Shown: positions 1 to 9,389 of the stretch, piece after piece
Position numbering within the stretch: the first letter of the stretch is position 1
Layout of the letters: each line of letters opens with the position of its first letter
Assembly: GCA_002707835.1 (NCBI GenBank)
Contig: PANZ01000012.1
Location: 55,340 to 98,690, forward strand
DNA from: Chloroflexota bacterium
GTDB taxonomy: Bacteria; Chloroflexota; Dehalococcoidia; UBA2979
DNA length: 43,351 nucleotides
Reading direction: 5' to 3'
Notes under the pieces: model-generated
Seen by the model: the letters and a program-made list of their open reading frames with translations, nothing else
Database searches by the model: none
What the model was told of the DNA's origin: nothing
Program-made: the position numbers and the translations under genes

Positions 1-434
1 CCAATCAGAATCCTAGACGTATATTTATCTCCATGCCGGTCAGTTACCTCGAATTGATTTTGAGCTAACCTTCTTACACGAGCTGCAGCGACACCATCAC
101 GAAAATCAACACCTGACTTTTGTGCTTGTTCAACAAGAAAAGAATCCAACCGGCTTCGTTGAGTCATGTATGTTATAGGCTTAGAGGTATGGCGAGTAAT
201 TATTTGATTGTCACGCAATCGCAAATGTGCTCCGTAGACTACATCTTCAATTACGGGATCAAGTGAAAAAGGTAAAAGTTCATCCGTCCGTATCGTAACA
301 CCACCACCACAAGGCTTATCACGAGGAAAGCGTGATTTATCTAAAAGGAGAACTTCCCATCCCAAAGAAGATATCTCTCTAGCAGCAGTAGAACCAGCAG
401 GGCCAGCACCAATTACAATCACTTCTTTATCCAT
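1..434 (-). CDS. FAD-dependent oxidoreductase, geranylgeranyl reductase family (partial, N-terminal part)
   Basis: The first 144 residues are visible and the frame runs off the left edge, so the C-terminus is missing. The N-terminus is a Rossmann FAD-binding motif (VIVIGAGPAGSTAAREI, residues 6-22), then an acidic residue ending the second strand (LLLDKSRFPRDKPCGGG). The PxxKxCGGG motif is typical of geranylgeranyl/digeranylgeranyl reductase-like flavoproteins, which reduce isoprenoid double bonds in quinone, chlorophyll or lipid tails. The start is the ATG at 434; the coding begins DKEV before the first beta strand, as usual for the fold. It is transcribed away from the ilv operon. The exact substrate cannot be inferred from this fragment; a related FAD hydroxylase is the main alternative. 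Confidence 0.85.
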   Translation of the reverse strand, partial: MDKEVIVIGAGPAGSTAAREISSLGWEVLLLDKSRFPRDKPCGGGVTIRTDELLPFSLDPVIEDVVYGAHLRLRDNQIITRHTSKPITYMTQRSRLDSFLVEQAQKSGVDFRDGVAAARVRRLAQNQFEVTDRHGDKYTSRILI

Positions 435-531
435 AATTAGATGCTACGACAGGCAGACTCTTCAGTCAGGTAATTATTCTCAATTTTGGAAAAGGTAATT
501 TTAAAATTTACCAATAAGTCACCATAACTAG

Positions 532-561
532 TTGACTTATTGTGCGAATCCTGATGATACT
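532..561 (+). promoter_or_regulatory. Sigma-70-type promoter of the ilv leader and ilvBN-leuA operon
   Basis: TTGACT at 532-537 and GATACT at 556-561 are separated by 18 bases, close to the -35/-10 consensus. Initiation 7-10 bases after the -10 would fall at about 568-571, on or just before the ATG of the leader peptide, so the transcript would be leaderless. No Shine-Dalgarno sequence is visible before that ATG, which fits. Confidence 0.55.
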
Positions 562-570
562 ATTAGAACT

Positions 571-666
571 ATGCAGAACAACACATCAATAAGCGTTGAC
601 CGTTCCGTGGTCTTATCTGGCCTCAGCTTATTGGTGCCTTCTAACGTCTTACTAGTCCTTACATAG
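571..666 (+). CDS. Branched-chain amino acid leader peptide of the ilv operon
   Basis: A 31-codon ORF lies between the promoter and ilvB. Fourteen of its 31 residues are Val, Leu or Ile, with runs at residues 13-15 (VVL), 20-22 (LLV) and 26-30 (VLLVL). This is the composition expected of a transcription-attenuation leader peptide that senses charged Val/Leu/Ile tRNAs. Its TAG stop (664-666) touches the base of a 15-bp hairpin, so ribosome position would decide whether the hairpin forms. There is no Shine-Dalgarno sequence; leaderless translation from the nearby promoter is likely. The function is inferred from codon content and position; no homologue search was possible. Confidence 0.75.
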   Translation: MQNNTSISVDRSVVLSGLSLLVPSNVLLVLT

Positions 667-724
667 GCGATACTGTCGTCCACCTGACGAGCAGTGTCGC
701 CTAAAAAACCCGCAAGGGTGGTTT
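666..724 (+). promoter_or_regulatory. Attenuator hairpins of the ilv leader
   Basis: Bases 666-680 pair with 686-701 (15 bp, one bulged G at 691, loop CACCT). A second hairpin, ACCC-GCAA-GGGT at 708-719, has a GNRA tetraloop and is followed by GGTTTGTCTT, a weak U-rich tail. CCACC at 680-684, in the loop region of the first hairpin, could instead pair with GGTGG at 717-721, giving a mutually exclusive fold. This is the arrangement of an attenuator. Mechanism (termination versus masking of translation) is inferred, because the U-tract is poor. Confidence 0.6.
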
Positions 725-768
725 GTCTTGCAAATAAAAAAATCAATGAAATTCACAGGAAGAACAAA

Positions 769-2463
769 ATGAAGAAGATTACTGGAGCAGATATAGTCCT
801 TGAATCACTCAAAAAAATTGGTATCGATACTGTCTTTGGATATCCAGGCGGTGTGGTTCTTCCATTATACGATCGATGGCCTTCACATCCTGAAGTACGC
901 CATATTTTAGTTCGTCATGAACAAGGCGCTGGACATGCAGCCGAAGGATATGCAAAAGCTTCAGGAAGATTGGGTTGTGCTTTAGCTACTTCAGGTCCTG
1001 GAGCAACGAATCTCGTTACAGCTATTACTGACGCTATGATGGATAGTATCCCTGTACTTTTCATAACTGGAAATGTTGCCCGAAACCTTTTAGGAAGAGA
1101 TGGCTTTCAAGAAGCAGATATCACTGGTATTACAATGCCAATTACTAAACACAATTATCTCGTAATGCGAGCGGAAGATATCGCACCAACTTTTGCTGAG
1201 GCAGCTTATATAGCCACTACTGGCAGGCCAGGTCCAGTACATATTGATATTCCTAAGGATGTATTTATCGAAGAAGCTGATTTCGAGTGGCCAGAGCAAA
1301 TTTCTATTAGAGGATATGAACCATTTCCTTCCGTTAATGAAGATGAAATCAAGAATGCAGTTCAGCTAATTCGCAGAGCTGAGCGACCAATAATTTTTGC
1401 TGGACACGGTATTATTCAAGCAGATGCATCTAAAGAGTTAATGGAATTTGCTGAAAAATCAGGTACTCCAGTTCTCAATACCTTATTAGGTCTTGGATCA
1501 ATTCCTCAAGATCATGTTCTCTCCTATGGAATGATGGGGATGCACGGATCTTATTGGGCCAACCACGCTGCATCAAATGCAGATCTTATAATAGGATTAG
1601 GTATGCGCATGGATGATCGTGCATTAGGTCGCTTTGCCGATCTCAACCCTACGGCAAATGTCATACATGTAGACATAGATCCAGCAGAACATAACAAAAA
1701 CATAATCACCACCACGCCAATTGTAGGTAACGTCCGGGAAGTATTAAAAATACTAATCACACAATTCGAGCCATTATCACACATTGATTGGATCCATTGG
1801 ATCGATGAATTACGTAGAGATCATAAGGATTCATTTAAAGTACCTGAGGTAGATGAGCTAACTCCTCAATACATTGAATCTCGAATAGCTGAAAAAATTG
1901 GGAATGAAGGAGTTGTAGTAACAGGAGTTGGGCAGCACCAAATGTGGGCCGCACAACTAATGAATATTTCAAGGCCTCGTCAGCTAATTACTTCTGGTGG
2001 TTTAGGTACTATGGGTTTCGAGGTTCCTGCAGCGTTAGGAGCTCAAGTTGCCGAACCAAACAGAACCGTTTGGACAATTTGTGGTGATGGTGGATTTCAA
2101 ATGACTAATCAAGAAATTGCCACAATGATCGATGAAAATTTACCTGTCAAAATGGCAATCATGAACAATGGATTCTTGGGAATGGTTCGACAATGGCAAG
2201 AACTTTTTTATGGGAATAACTATGTTTCCGTCAATATGTCACAGCCAGACTTTGTTAAACTTGGTGAAGCATATGGTATAAAATCACTTCGTGTAAGCCA
2301 TAAGTCAGAAGTTGATGATGTAATTATAGAAGCAAATAATCATCCCGGTCCCGTTTTAATTGATTTCCAAGTGGAAACTGAAGGAAATGTTTGGCCGATG
2401 GTGCCAGCTGGCGCTGCACTTAGTGAAACTGTTGAAACATCAGATCAAGTTAAGGCTTTGTAG
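769..2463 (+). CDS. ilvB: Acetolactate synthase large subunit
   Basis: This ThDP enzyme condenses pyruvate with pyruvate or 2-ketobutyrate, the first common step of valine, leucine and isoleucine synthesis. It is 564 residues, the normal family length. The N-terminal domain has FGYPGG and the ThDP glutamate region (HEQGAGHAAEGYA). The C-terminal domain carries the GDGG...MNN ThDP/Mg-binding motif (CGDGGFQMT ... IMNNGFLGMVRQWQ). The start is set at the ATG at 769 (MKKITGADIV), 6 bases after AGGA. A longer reading from GTG 694 would put 25 extra residues inside the attenuator and is rejected. ilvN follows after 24 bases and leuA after that, forming one operon under the leader at 571-724. Confidence 0.97.
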   Translation: MKKITGADIVLESLKKIGIDTVFGYPGGVVLPLYDRWPSHPEVRHILVRHEQGAGHAAEGYAKASGRLGCALATSGPGATNLVTAITDAMMDSIPVLFITGNVARNLLGRDGFQEADITGITMPITKHNYLVMRAEDIAPTFAEAAYIATTGRPGPVHIDIPKDVFIEEADFEWPEQISIRGYEPFPSVNEDEIKNAVQLIRRAERPIIFAGHGIIQADASKELMEFAEKSGTPVLNTLLGLGSIPQDHVLSYGMMGMHGSYWANHAASNADLIIGLGMRMDDRALGRFADLNPTANVIHVDIDPAEHNKNIITTTPIVGNVREVLKILITQFEPLSHIDWIHWIDELRRDHKDSFKVPEVDELTPQYIESRIAEKIGNEGVVVTGVGQHQMWAAQLMNISRPRQLITSGGLGTMGFEVPAALGAQVAEPNRTVWTICGDGGFQMTNQEIATMIDENLPVKMAIMNNGFLGMVRQWQELFYGNNYVSVNMSQPDFVKLGEAYGIKSLRVSHKSEVDDVIIEANNHPGPVLIDFQVETEGNVWPMVPAGAALSETVETSDQVKAL

Positions 2464-2487
2464 TCTTAGGTAATTTGGAGAATTAAA

Positions 2488-3063
2488 ATGAAACACACTC
2501 TAGCAGCTTTAGTTGAAAATCATCCTGGAGTTCTTAATCGCGTTGCTTCATTATTTCGAAGACGCGGTTTTAATATTGAATCTTTAGCTGTAGGAACTAC
2601 AGAACAAGAGGGCATCTCGCGGATGACTTTTGTAGTGGAAGGAGATGATAATGTAGGTGAACAAGTAGAAAAACAACTTTACAAACTAATCGACATTATT
2701 AAAGTTTCTGACCTTAGCCGTGAAGAATCAATAGTTAGAGAAATTGCACTTATTAAGGTTCGATCTGAAAAAAATAATCGTAGGGACATCCTCGACTTAG
2801 TAGAAATATTTAGGGCACAGGCAGTAGATATCACAGAATATAGTGTAGTTATACAACTTGTGGCTCATCCAGAAACTGTCGATAGCTTACTAGAAAATCT
2901 CGCAGCGTATCCCATTATTGAAATGGTAAGAACTGGGCGTATTGCCATGTTAAGAGGCCCACAAGCAATTTCTGTCCCAACTACTGAACCAGTTGAAGTT
3001 GCTAGATTTCATCAAGCATCAGGTAGACGCCCTGAGGGAGAATTACCCTACGTCTCAGAATAA
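2488..3063 (+). CDS. ilvN: Acetolactate synthase small (regulatory) subunit
   Basis: This is the regulatory partner of IlvB; it binds valine for feedback control and raises catalytic activity. The N-terminal ACT domain (residues 1-75) begins with the family signature LAALVENHPGVLNRVASLF and RRGFNIESLAVG. A second ACT-like domain follows (about residues 80-160). At 191 residues it is slightly longer than the usual 160-175, with a short polar tail. A GGAG Shine-Dalgarno sequence lies 8 bases before the ATG. It is co-transcribed between ilvB and leuA. Confidence 0.96.
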   Translation: MKHTLAALVENHPGVLNRVASLFRRRGFNIESLAVGTTEQEGISRMTFVVEGDDNVGEQVEKQLYKLIDIIKVSDLSREESIVREIALIKVRSEKNNRRDILDLVEIFRAQAVDITEYSVVIQLVAHPETVDSLLENLAAYPIIEMVRTGRIAMLRGPQAISVPTTEPVEVARFHQASGRRPEGELPYVSE

Positions 3064-3094
3064 GTTTATGTATATAAACTAATAGGAGTTGAAA

Positions 3095-4630
3095 ATGAGT
3101 AATAGCGAAAAAGTTTATATCTTTGACACGACGCTTCGCGATGGTGAACAGTCTGCAGGTATAGGATTTACAGTAAACGAAAAACTAGAAATTGCTCGAG
3201 CACTTGCAAGATTAAATGTTGATATTATCGAAGCTGGATTTCCTATATCTTCACCAGGAGACTTAGAATCAGTTGCAGAAATTGCTAAACAAGTCAAAGG
3301 ACCAGTAATCGCAGGCCTCGCTCGAGCAGCCTTTAATGACGTAGATGCAGCTTGGGAAGCTGTAAAACATGCAGAGACTCCACGAATACATGTTTTTCTA
3401 TCTTCAAGTGATATCCATCTAGCACAACAGCTACGAAAAAATCGTGAGGATATAATGGAAATGGCCCGAGCTGCAGTTTCAAGAGCTGCAAAATATACCT
3501 CGGATGTCGAATTTTCTCCTATGGATGCTACACGATCTAGACCAGAATTCGTTTATCAACTTGTTGAAGCAGCAATCGAAGAAGGGGCAACGACAATTAA
3601 TATTCCTGATACTGTCGGATATGCTATTCCTGAAGAATTTGAAGCCTTCATACGTTCTCTTCCTGAAAATGTACCAAACATGCATAAAGCACGAATATCT
3701 GTACATTGTCAAAATGACTTAGGAATGGCAACTGCAAACTCTTTAGCAGGAATTCTTGGTGGTGCACGTCAGGTTGAAGGGACAATTAATGGAATTGGAG
3801 AAAGAGCTGGTAATGCATCTTTAGAAGAAATTATCATGTCGATACGTACACGTGACGATTTCATGAATGTACATGTAGATGCAAAGCCACAGGAAATTTA
3901 CTCAATTAGTAAATTGGTTGAACGTGCATCAGGTATGACATTACAACCACATAAAGCAATTGTTGGGAAAAATGCTTTTCGGCATTCATCAGGTATCCAT
4001 CAAGATGGTGTTCTAAAAATGAGAGAGACTTATGAAATAATGGATCCTGTTGAATTGGGTATCCCAGGTGGTTCAGCTATTGTACTGACAAAAACGTCGG
4101 GTCGGCATGGTCTGCAATCGAGATTAGAATCTCTAGGAATTGAACCCTCAGAAGATGAATTCCAAAGAATATGGGATGCGTTTTTAGATGTTGCTGATGC
4201 CAAAGATGAAGTTGATGATCGCGATCTAATGGCCATTGTCTCTGAGCAAACACAAATTCAAGTACAAGATGCCTGGACATTAGATCTTGTCCAAGTATCA
4301 ACTGGTGACCACGGTACTCCCACGGCAACAGTCCGATTAATGGATCCAGATGGCAATACCTCTGAAGATGCAGCGATAGGAACAGGACCAGTTGACGCCA
4401 TTTATAGAGCAATAAATCGTGTCACAAATACCGAAAATTCATTAACAGAATTCTCTGTGAAGTCAGTTACAGAAGGAATTGATGCACAAGGAGAAGTAAC
4501 CATTAGAGTCGAAACAGATGGTGATGCATATCAGGGCAGGGCTGCAGATACAGACATCTTAGTAGCGAGCGCCCGAGCTTACTTGCATGCGCTAAATCGA
4601 GCTATTGCTGTAAAGAACATTGCTGAATAG
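3095..4630 (+). CDS. leuA: 2-isopropylmalate synthase
   Basis: It condenses acetyl-CoA and 2-ketoisovalerate, the committed step of leucine synthesis. The TIM-barrel domain opens with IFDTTLRDGEQSAG (metal-binding Asp and catalytic Arg) and includes the HCQNDLGMA metal-binding motif near residue 205 and NGIGERAGNASLEE. The C-terminal part (about 400-511) is the LeuA allosteric dimer domain that binds leucine. The 511-residue length is that of the bacterial LeuA type. The ATG at 3095 is chosen because AGGAG (3084-3088) sits 6 bases upstream; the in-frame TTG at 3089 is too close to that site. It is the last gene of the ilvBN-leuA operon and converges on the kinase gene at 4643. Confidence 0.96.
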   Translation: MSNSEKVYIFDTTLRDGEQSAGIGFTVNEKLEIARALARLNVDIIEAGFPISSPGDLESVAEIAKQVKGPVIAGLARAAFNDVDAAWEAVKHAETPRIHVFLSSSDIHLAQQLRKNREDIMEMARAAVSRAAKYTSDVEFSPMDATRSRPEFVYQLVEAAIEEGATTINIPDTVGYAIPEEFEAFIRSLPENVPNMHKARISVHCQNDLGMATANSLAGILGGARQVEGTINGIGERAGNASLEEIIMSIRTRDDFMNVHVDAKPQEIYSISKLVERASGMTLQPHKAIVGKNAFRHSSGIHQDGVLKMRETYEIMDPVELGIPGGSAIVLTKTSGRHGLQSRLESLGIEPSEDEFQRIWDAFLDVADAKDEVDDRDLMAIVSEQTQIQVQDAWTLDLVQVSTGDHGTPTATVRLMDPDGNTSEDAAIGTGPVDAIYRAINRVTNTENSLTEFSVKSVTEGIDAQGEVTIRVETDGDAYQGRAADTDILVASARAYLHALNRAIAVKNIAE

Positions 4631-4642
4631 TCCATTGCAACT

Positions 4643-5557
4643 TTATGCATTTGCTGTAGCTAATTGTTTAAGTTTCTGAATTGCTTCAGCCTTCTTACGC
4701 GAATCATGAACAGCGCTTTCGTATGCAATATCAAAAAGTGGAGCCATATTAATTAGAACTTCGACTCGTTTGAAAAAATATGTATCCAACGAATTGTTGT
4801 AGTTAATCATGATCTTATCCAAGAACTCTTTAGGCATATCATTTAATATACCTGCAAAATCAATAGCAAAATCACTGATCATAGTGTCACCAAAGTCAAT
4901 TACACCACATAAATTATATTCAGAATCAACTAATAGATGTTCGCCACTTATATCACCATGCACAAGAACTGGAGATTGCGAAAAATTATTATCATAATGA
5001 CGAAATTTCTCTTGCAATTTTTTTAAATACGTGTACGAATATCCATCAATATCATCCTTCGCAATTTTAAGCATTGGAATATAATGATCATCCAATAAGT
5101 TTATTGTCTGTATGTCGATACTATTCAAACTATCGAGTGAAATAGTGTGTAACTGGTAAAAGAAATTAGCAATTTGAATCGCCAATGTATTAAGTTTAGA
5201 CTCCGGTATTGTAACTGAACTTAGATTTCTTCCCTCTATGAATCGGTAAATCATAGCGAAATGACCATCTTGAGATTCGACCAATTGAGCATCTTGGGGG
5301 GTAATACCTGAAACAATTATATCTTGTAGATAATTGAGTAATTTCACTTCTTGGCGAAAAGAATTAATTTCGGAATATACACATGACTTTGCTATAGATA
5401 TAGCCCAATATGTTTGTCCATCAGAAACTCGATAGACTCTTCTATTCATACCAAAGCCAATCTGTTCCACACTTTTGTACTCGATAGTTGGAAGTACTAT
5501 CTGAACAGAACGAAAAACGCTCTCCGGTAACGGAACATTATCGACATTAGCAGTCAT
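4643..5557 (-). CDS. APH/choline-kinase-fold phosphotransferase
   Basis: A 304-residue protein-kinase-like small-molecule kinase. The catalytic loop is VHGDISGEHLLVD (Brenner-type HGDxxxxN, with His in place of the usual Asn), followed by the metal-binding GVIDFGD. The N-lobe has a glycine-containing loop around GFGMNRRVYRV. Such proteins phosphorylate aminoglycosides, homoserine, choline, methylthioribose and other hydroxyls; the substrate is not identifiable here. The ATG at 5557 shares one base with the leuD stop (TGATG), so translation is coupled and the gene is the tail of the cimA-leuC-leuD operon. That context hints at a metabolic role, not antibiotic resistance, but this is inference. 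Confidence 0.8.
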   Translation of the reverse strand: MTANVDNVPLPESVFRSVQIVLPTIEYKSVEQIGFGMNRRVYRVSDGQTYWAISIAKSCVYSEINSFRQEVKLLNYLQDIIVSGITPQDAQLVESQDGHFAMIYRFIEGRNLSSVTIPESKLNTLAIQIANFFYQLHTISLDSLNSIDIQTINLLDDHYIPMLKIAKDDIDGYSYTYLKKLQEKFRHYDNNFSQSPVLVHGDISGEHLLVDSEYNLCGVIDFGDTMISDFAIDFAGILNDMPKEFLDKIMINYNNSLDTYFFKRVEVLINMAPLFDIAYESAVHDSRKKAEAIQKLKQLATANA

Positions 5558-6177
5558 CAATTTATCTTTAGACTATCCTGACCAGCTTGATCTGTACTTG
5601 GTAAAAAACTCGAACGTATCTCTTCAAAAGAAGAAATCTTCTGTTCATTTGCCAGTGTAATTCCTATATCATCCAAACCATTAAGTAATCGATGCTTTAC
5701 AAATTCATCAATTTTGAATTGTCGTGACCATTCTGAACCTATCATGACGGTCTGATTTTCCAAATTAATTACAATCTCTCCCTCGGGTAGTTCTTCAGCA
5801 CGAGACATTAAGTAATCAACATCATCTTGATCAAGTTGAATAGTCAGGAGTCCAACTTTAGAACAATTATTGCGAAATATATCACCAAAACTTGGAGCAA
5901 TAATTGCTTCGACACCCATATCTTCTAAAGCCCATACAGCATGTTCTCTACTAGAACCACATCCAAAGTTTTGCTGTGCAAGCATAATCGGTGCATCCTT
6001 ATATTGAATTCGATTAGTAATGAAATCATCATCTTTACGCCAATCAAAAAAAGCGAATTCACCATAACCGGTCCGCTCTATACGTTTCAAAAATTGCTTA
6101 GGAATTATTTGGTCTGTATCAACATCAGCACGATTTAAGGGAATTGCATTCCCACGAACTTGTTTAACTGCTTTCAT
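5557..6177 (-). CDS. leuD: 3-isopropylmalate dehydratase small subunit
   Basis: The small (swivelling domain) subunit of isopropylmalate isomerase. It has the LeuD features NRADVDTDQIIPKQFLK (residues 15-31) and the substrate-binding NFGCGSSREHAVWAL. The 206-residue length is normal. It overlaps the leuC stop by one base (TGATG) and is itself overlapped by the downstream kinase gene, so all three are translationally coupled. Confidence 0.96.
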   Translation of the reverse strand: MKAVKQVRGNAIPLNRADVDTDQIIPKQFLKRIERTGYGEFAFFDWRKDDDFITNRIQYKDAPIMLAQQNFGCGSSREHAVWALEDMGVEAIIAPSFGDIFRNNCSKVGLLTIQLDQDDVDYLMSRAEELPEGEIVINLENQTVMIGSEWSRQFKIDEFVKHRLLNGLDDIGITLANEQKISSFEEIRSSFLPSTDQAGQDSLKIN

Positions 6178-7583
6178 CAGATTATCTCCCTAACATCTAC
6201 AAAATTACCCGCAATCGCTGCTGCTGCTGCCATTTCAGGACTAACAAGATGTGTTCTTCCACCTGCACCTTGACGTCCTTCAAAATTTCTGTTGCTTGTA
6301 GAAGCACATCTTTCTTGTGGCAATAAAATATCCGGGTTCATTCCTAAGCACATTGAGCAACCAGGTTCACGCCACTCAAAACCTGCATCTTTAAAAATTA
6401 GATCTAAACCTTCTTCTTCTGCTTGTTGTTTTACTTTACCCGAACCAGGAACAATCATTGCACTGACTGAAGAAGACACTTTTTGACCTTCTATGATAGT
6501 TGCTGCCCTTCTTAAGTCTTCTATACGTCCATTAGTACATGATCCAATAAATACTCGATCTATACCTATATCAGTAATCGCAGTTCCTGCCTCTAATCCC
6601 ATATATTTCAATGCTCTCTGCGCAGTTTCTCGTGAAGAAGCAGTCGTAGCGTCGTCAGGGTTAGGTACCACATCGCTAACTGGAACGCTTTGTGCAGGTG
6701 TAGTTCCCCAAGTCACATGTGGTGCTATGTTGTTCCCATCCAAAACAATCGATTGATCGAAAACTGCGCCCTTATCACTCACAAGCTTTCCCCAATTTTC
6801 TACCTGTTGATCCCAATCTAATCCAGAGGGTGAAAATTCTTTACCAAGTAAATATTCAAAGGTCTTTTCATCAGGAGCTATTAATCCTGCTCTGGCGCCA
6901 CCTTCAATAGTCATATTACAGACCGTCATTCTTTCTTCCATTGAGAGCTTACGAATAACATCACCACGATATTCAATTACATGACCAACACCACCATCAA
7001 CCCCTGTACGCTGAATAATGGCTAAAATTACATCCTTGGCTGTGACACCAACTCCAAGTTCACCTGTAACCTCAACCGACATCGTTTTCGGTCGACTTTG
7101 TGGTAATGTTTGTGTAGCGAGAACATGTTCAACTTCTGAAGTACCAATACCAAAAGCTAAAGCACCAAATGCACCATGCGTTGAAGTATGACTATCACCG
7201 CAAACAATGGTCATGCCAGGTTGAGTTAGCCCGTGTTCAGGGCTAATGATATGAACAATACCTTGCCTTAAATCAAATATGTCCCACAACGGGATATCAA
7301 AATCCTTGCAATTTGTTCTCAAAACTTCTATTTGCTGAGTTGATAAAGGATCAGGATTAGGTAGTGTACGATCTGTCGTAGGCACATTATGATCTACAGT
7401 TGCTAAAGTAAGATCAGGACGACGCACACTTCTGTTTGTCATTCTTAATCCATCAAATGCTTGAGGTGAGGTAACTTCATGCACTAAATGTAGATCGATA
7501 TATAAAAGGTCAGGTTTACCCTGCTCTGCATGAACAACATGTTGTTCCCAAATCTTATCTACAATTGTTTGCGGTTGAGTCAT
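6177..7583 (-). CDS. leuC: 3-isopropylmalate dehydratase large subunit
   Basis: The aconitase-family [4Fe-4S] enzyme that isomerises 2- to 3-isopropylmalate with LeuD. Three cluster cysteines are visible, one in [14 protein letters not shown] and two in [11 protein letters not shown]. The [20 protein letters not shown] motif and the C-terminal [19 protein letters not shown] are diagnostic. The start is the ATG at 7583 ([12 protein letters not shown]), with GGAG 8 bases upstream; an extension of eight residues further upstream is open but not supported. The length is 468 residues. cimA precedes it with a 31-base gap. Confidence 0.96.
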   Translation of the reverse strand: MTQPQTIVDKIWEQHVVHAEQGKPDLLYIDLHLVHEVTSPQAFDGLRMTNRSVRRPDLTLATVDHNVPTTDRTLPNPDPLSTQQIEVLRTNCKDFDIPLWDIFDLRQGIVHIISPEHGLTQPGMTIVCGDSHTSTHGAFGALAFGIGTSEVEHVLATQTLPQSRPKTMSVEVTGELGVGVTAKDVILAIIQRTGVDGGVGHVIEYRGDVIRKLSMEERMTVCNMTIEGGARAGLIAPDEKTFEYLLGKEFSPSGLDWDQQVENWGKLVSDKGAVFDQSIVLDGNNIAPHVTWGTTPAQSVPVSDVVPNPDDATTASSRETAQRALKYMGLEAGTAITDIGIDRVFIGSCTNGRIEDLRRAATIIEGQKVSSSVSAMIVPGSGKVKQQAEEEGLDLIFKDAGFEWREPGCSMCLGMNPDILLPQERCASTSNRNFEGRQGAGGRTHLVSPEMAAAAAIAGNFVDVREII

Positions 7584-7614
7584 TTCATACTCCATTCTAA
7601 GTATCAATTAAATT

Positions 7615-9270
7615 TCAAACACCTTGACCCCAATGAAAGAGCCAATATTCGTAAGCATCTTGTAACGCAAGCCATGATGCCCCAACAACATCCGTAGAAG
7701 CTCCAACTGTTCGCCATAAACGTATACCATCACTGGATTCAATCAGAACACGAACAGCAGCATCAGCACCAGCACCAGAATCAATAATTCGAACCTTATA
7801 ATCTACTAAGCGAACTTGAGATATTTCTGCGTGCACTTCGGACAAAGCTTTTCGCACAGCAGCATCTAAGGCAGATACAGGTCCATTCCCATCAGCAGCT
7901 ACTTGCGACAAATGATCGCCTATACGCATTTTTACCATGGCCTCTGCTTGCATTTCTGCCATATATGAATCACCGCTAATATTTCTTCCATGCTCTACAA
8001 TCAGAAAATCTTCAAGATTAAAAAGAGGTGTGTAGCCATCTTGCAAACGACGCACAAGTAGTTCAAAACTAGCTTCAGCTGACTCAAATTGGTAGCCACG
8101 TGCTTCTTGATTTTTCAAGTCAGAAAGAACTTGAGCAACTTGATTATCATTTAACTCAACTTCCACACCCTGCTCACGAAGTTTCTCTACAATATTTCTT
8201 CTACCTGACAGTTCAGAAATCAAAACTCGCTCTTTATTACCCACTAATGAAGGACTAATGTGCGTGTAAGAACCTGGTGATTTTGTAACTGCAGCAACAT
8301 GTAGCCCTGCTTTATGGGCAAATGCCCCACTGCCCACATATGGTTGCTGAGAATTAGGAGTGAAATTAGCAAGCTCTGATGCAAATAGTGCAGTTTCCGT
8401 AAGTCGTTTAAGCTGCTCTTCACCAACTACATCTAAACCTAATTTTAATTTAAGATTTGGAATCACTGAAATCATATTTGCATTACCCGTGCGCTCACCC
8501 CATCCATTTAGACAAGCCTGTATTTGCGTAGCGCCTTCTTCAACCGCTGCTAAGGTACTCGCAACAGCCATATCCGTATCATTATGACAATGAATACCGA
8601 TATCACATTCAATAAGACCACGAATTTCTGTAATAATCTGTCGTATTTGTGAAGGAATAGCTCCCCCATTTGTATCACACAATGTAACAGTAGAAGCACC
8701 GGCTTTTTGTGCTGTGAGAATACAAGCTATCGCATAATCTTTATCTTCTTTATAACCATCAAAAAAATGCTCTGCATCAAAAATGACCTCTTTACCTTTA
8801 TTTTCAAGATATTGAATTGATTCAGCAATCATTAATAAATTTTCTTCTTCTGTGGTTTCTAAAACCTCTAATACTTGGCTCTTTGACGTTTTTCCTACAA
8901 GAGTAATTGCCGCGGTACCAGCATCAAGAACGGCACGAAGTGCCTCATCTTTTTCTACTTCATTACCAGGTTTTCGTGTAGAACCAAATGCCACGAGCAC
9001 AGCACTAGATAACGATATTTCTTTTGCGCGGTTAAAAAAATCTGCATCTTTAGGATTAGACCCTGGATACCCACCTTCAATGTAGTGAATACCCAAATCA
9101 TCAAGTTTCTTTAGAATTAATAATTTGTCCTGTAAGGAAAGACTTAATCCTTCCATTCCAAGGCCATCACGCAATGTGGTGTCGTATAAGCGGATATCAG
9201 ATGCATTTGGTAAAAAAGATTTCACAGCATCAGAAGAGCCACTATCTGGGGAGTTTATATGGTCAGCCAT
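7615..9270 (-). CDS. cimA: Citramalate synthase
   Basis: A LeuA-related enzyme of 551 residues that condenses acetyl-CoA with pyruvate to (R)-citramalate, giving isoleucine without threonine. The barrel starts with LYDTTLRDGLGMEGLSLS, which differs from the LeuA DGEQ signature in the way typical of the long CimA family. It also has HCHNDTDMAVA and NGWGERTGNAN. A LeuA-type dimer domain occupies about 430-551. It heads the operon cimA-leuC-leuD-kinase. LeuCD and LeuB can process citramalate as well as isopropylmalate, which explains the grouping. Assignment over homocitrate synthase or a second LeuA rests on motif pattern and length. Confidence 0.9.
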   Translation of the reverse strand: MADHINSPDSGSSDAVKSFLPNASDIRLYDTTLRDGLGMEGLSLSLQDKLLILKKLDDLGIHYIEGGYPGSNPKDADFFNRAKEISLSSAVLVAFGSTRKPGNEVEKDEALRAVLDAGTAAITLVGKTSKSQVLEVLETTEEENLLMIAESIQYLENKGKEVIFDAEHFFDGYKEDKDYAIACILTAQKAGASTVTLCDTNGGAIPSQIRQIITEIRGLIECDIGIHCHNDTDMAVASTLAAVEEGATQIQACLNGWGERTGNANMISVIPNLKLKLGLDVVGEEQLKRLTETALFASELANFTPNSQQPYVGSGAFAHKAGLHVAAVTKSPGSYTHISPSLVGNKERVLISELSGRRNIVEKLREQGVEVELNDNQVAQVLSDLKNQEARGYQFESAEASFELLVRRLQDGYTPLFNLEDFLIVEHGRNISGDSYMAEMQAEAMVKMRIGDHLSQVAADGNGPVSALDAAVRKALSEVHAEISQVRLVDYKVRIIDSGAGADAAVRVLIESSDGIRLWRTVGASTDVVGASWLALQDAYEYWLFHWGQGV

Positions 9271-9389
9271 TTTATCCGCTCTATTAGAAATTAAGCTTAG
9301 GTACTTTTACATAAATTAATCAAACATATAAAACAAGAATTTATTCCGTTAAACTTACTACTAACGTTCAGAAAAGAAAATAAATAAAA

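Noticed and set aside
690-740. T-box motif upstream of ilvB (AAGGGTGG)
   Set aside because: The full T-box (GGTGGNACCGCG) is absent and no specifier stem was found; a leader-peptide attenuator explains the region better.
694-768. ilvB starting at the GTG at 694
   Set aside because: It would lie inside the attenuator hairpin with no ribosome-binding site; AGGA precedes ATG 769 and family similarity starts there.
4643-5557. Antibiotic-resistance aminoglycoside kinase
   Set aside because: The fold is shared by many metabolic kinases; the gene is coupled to leucine genes and shows no sign of mobility.
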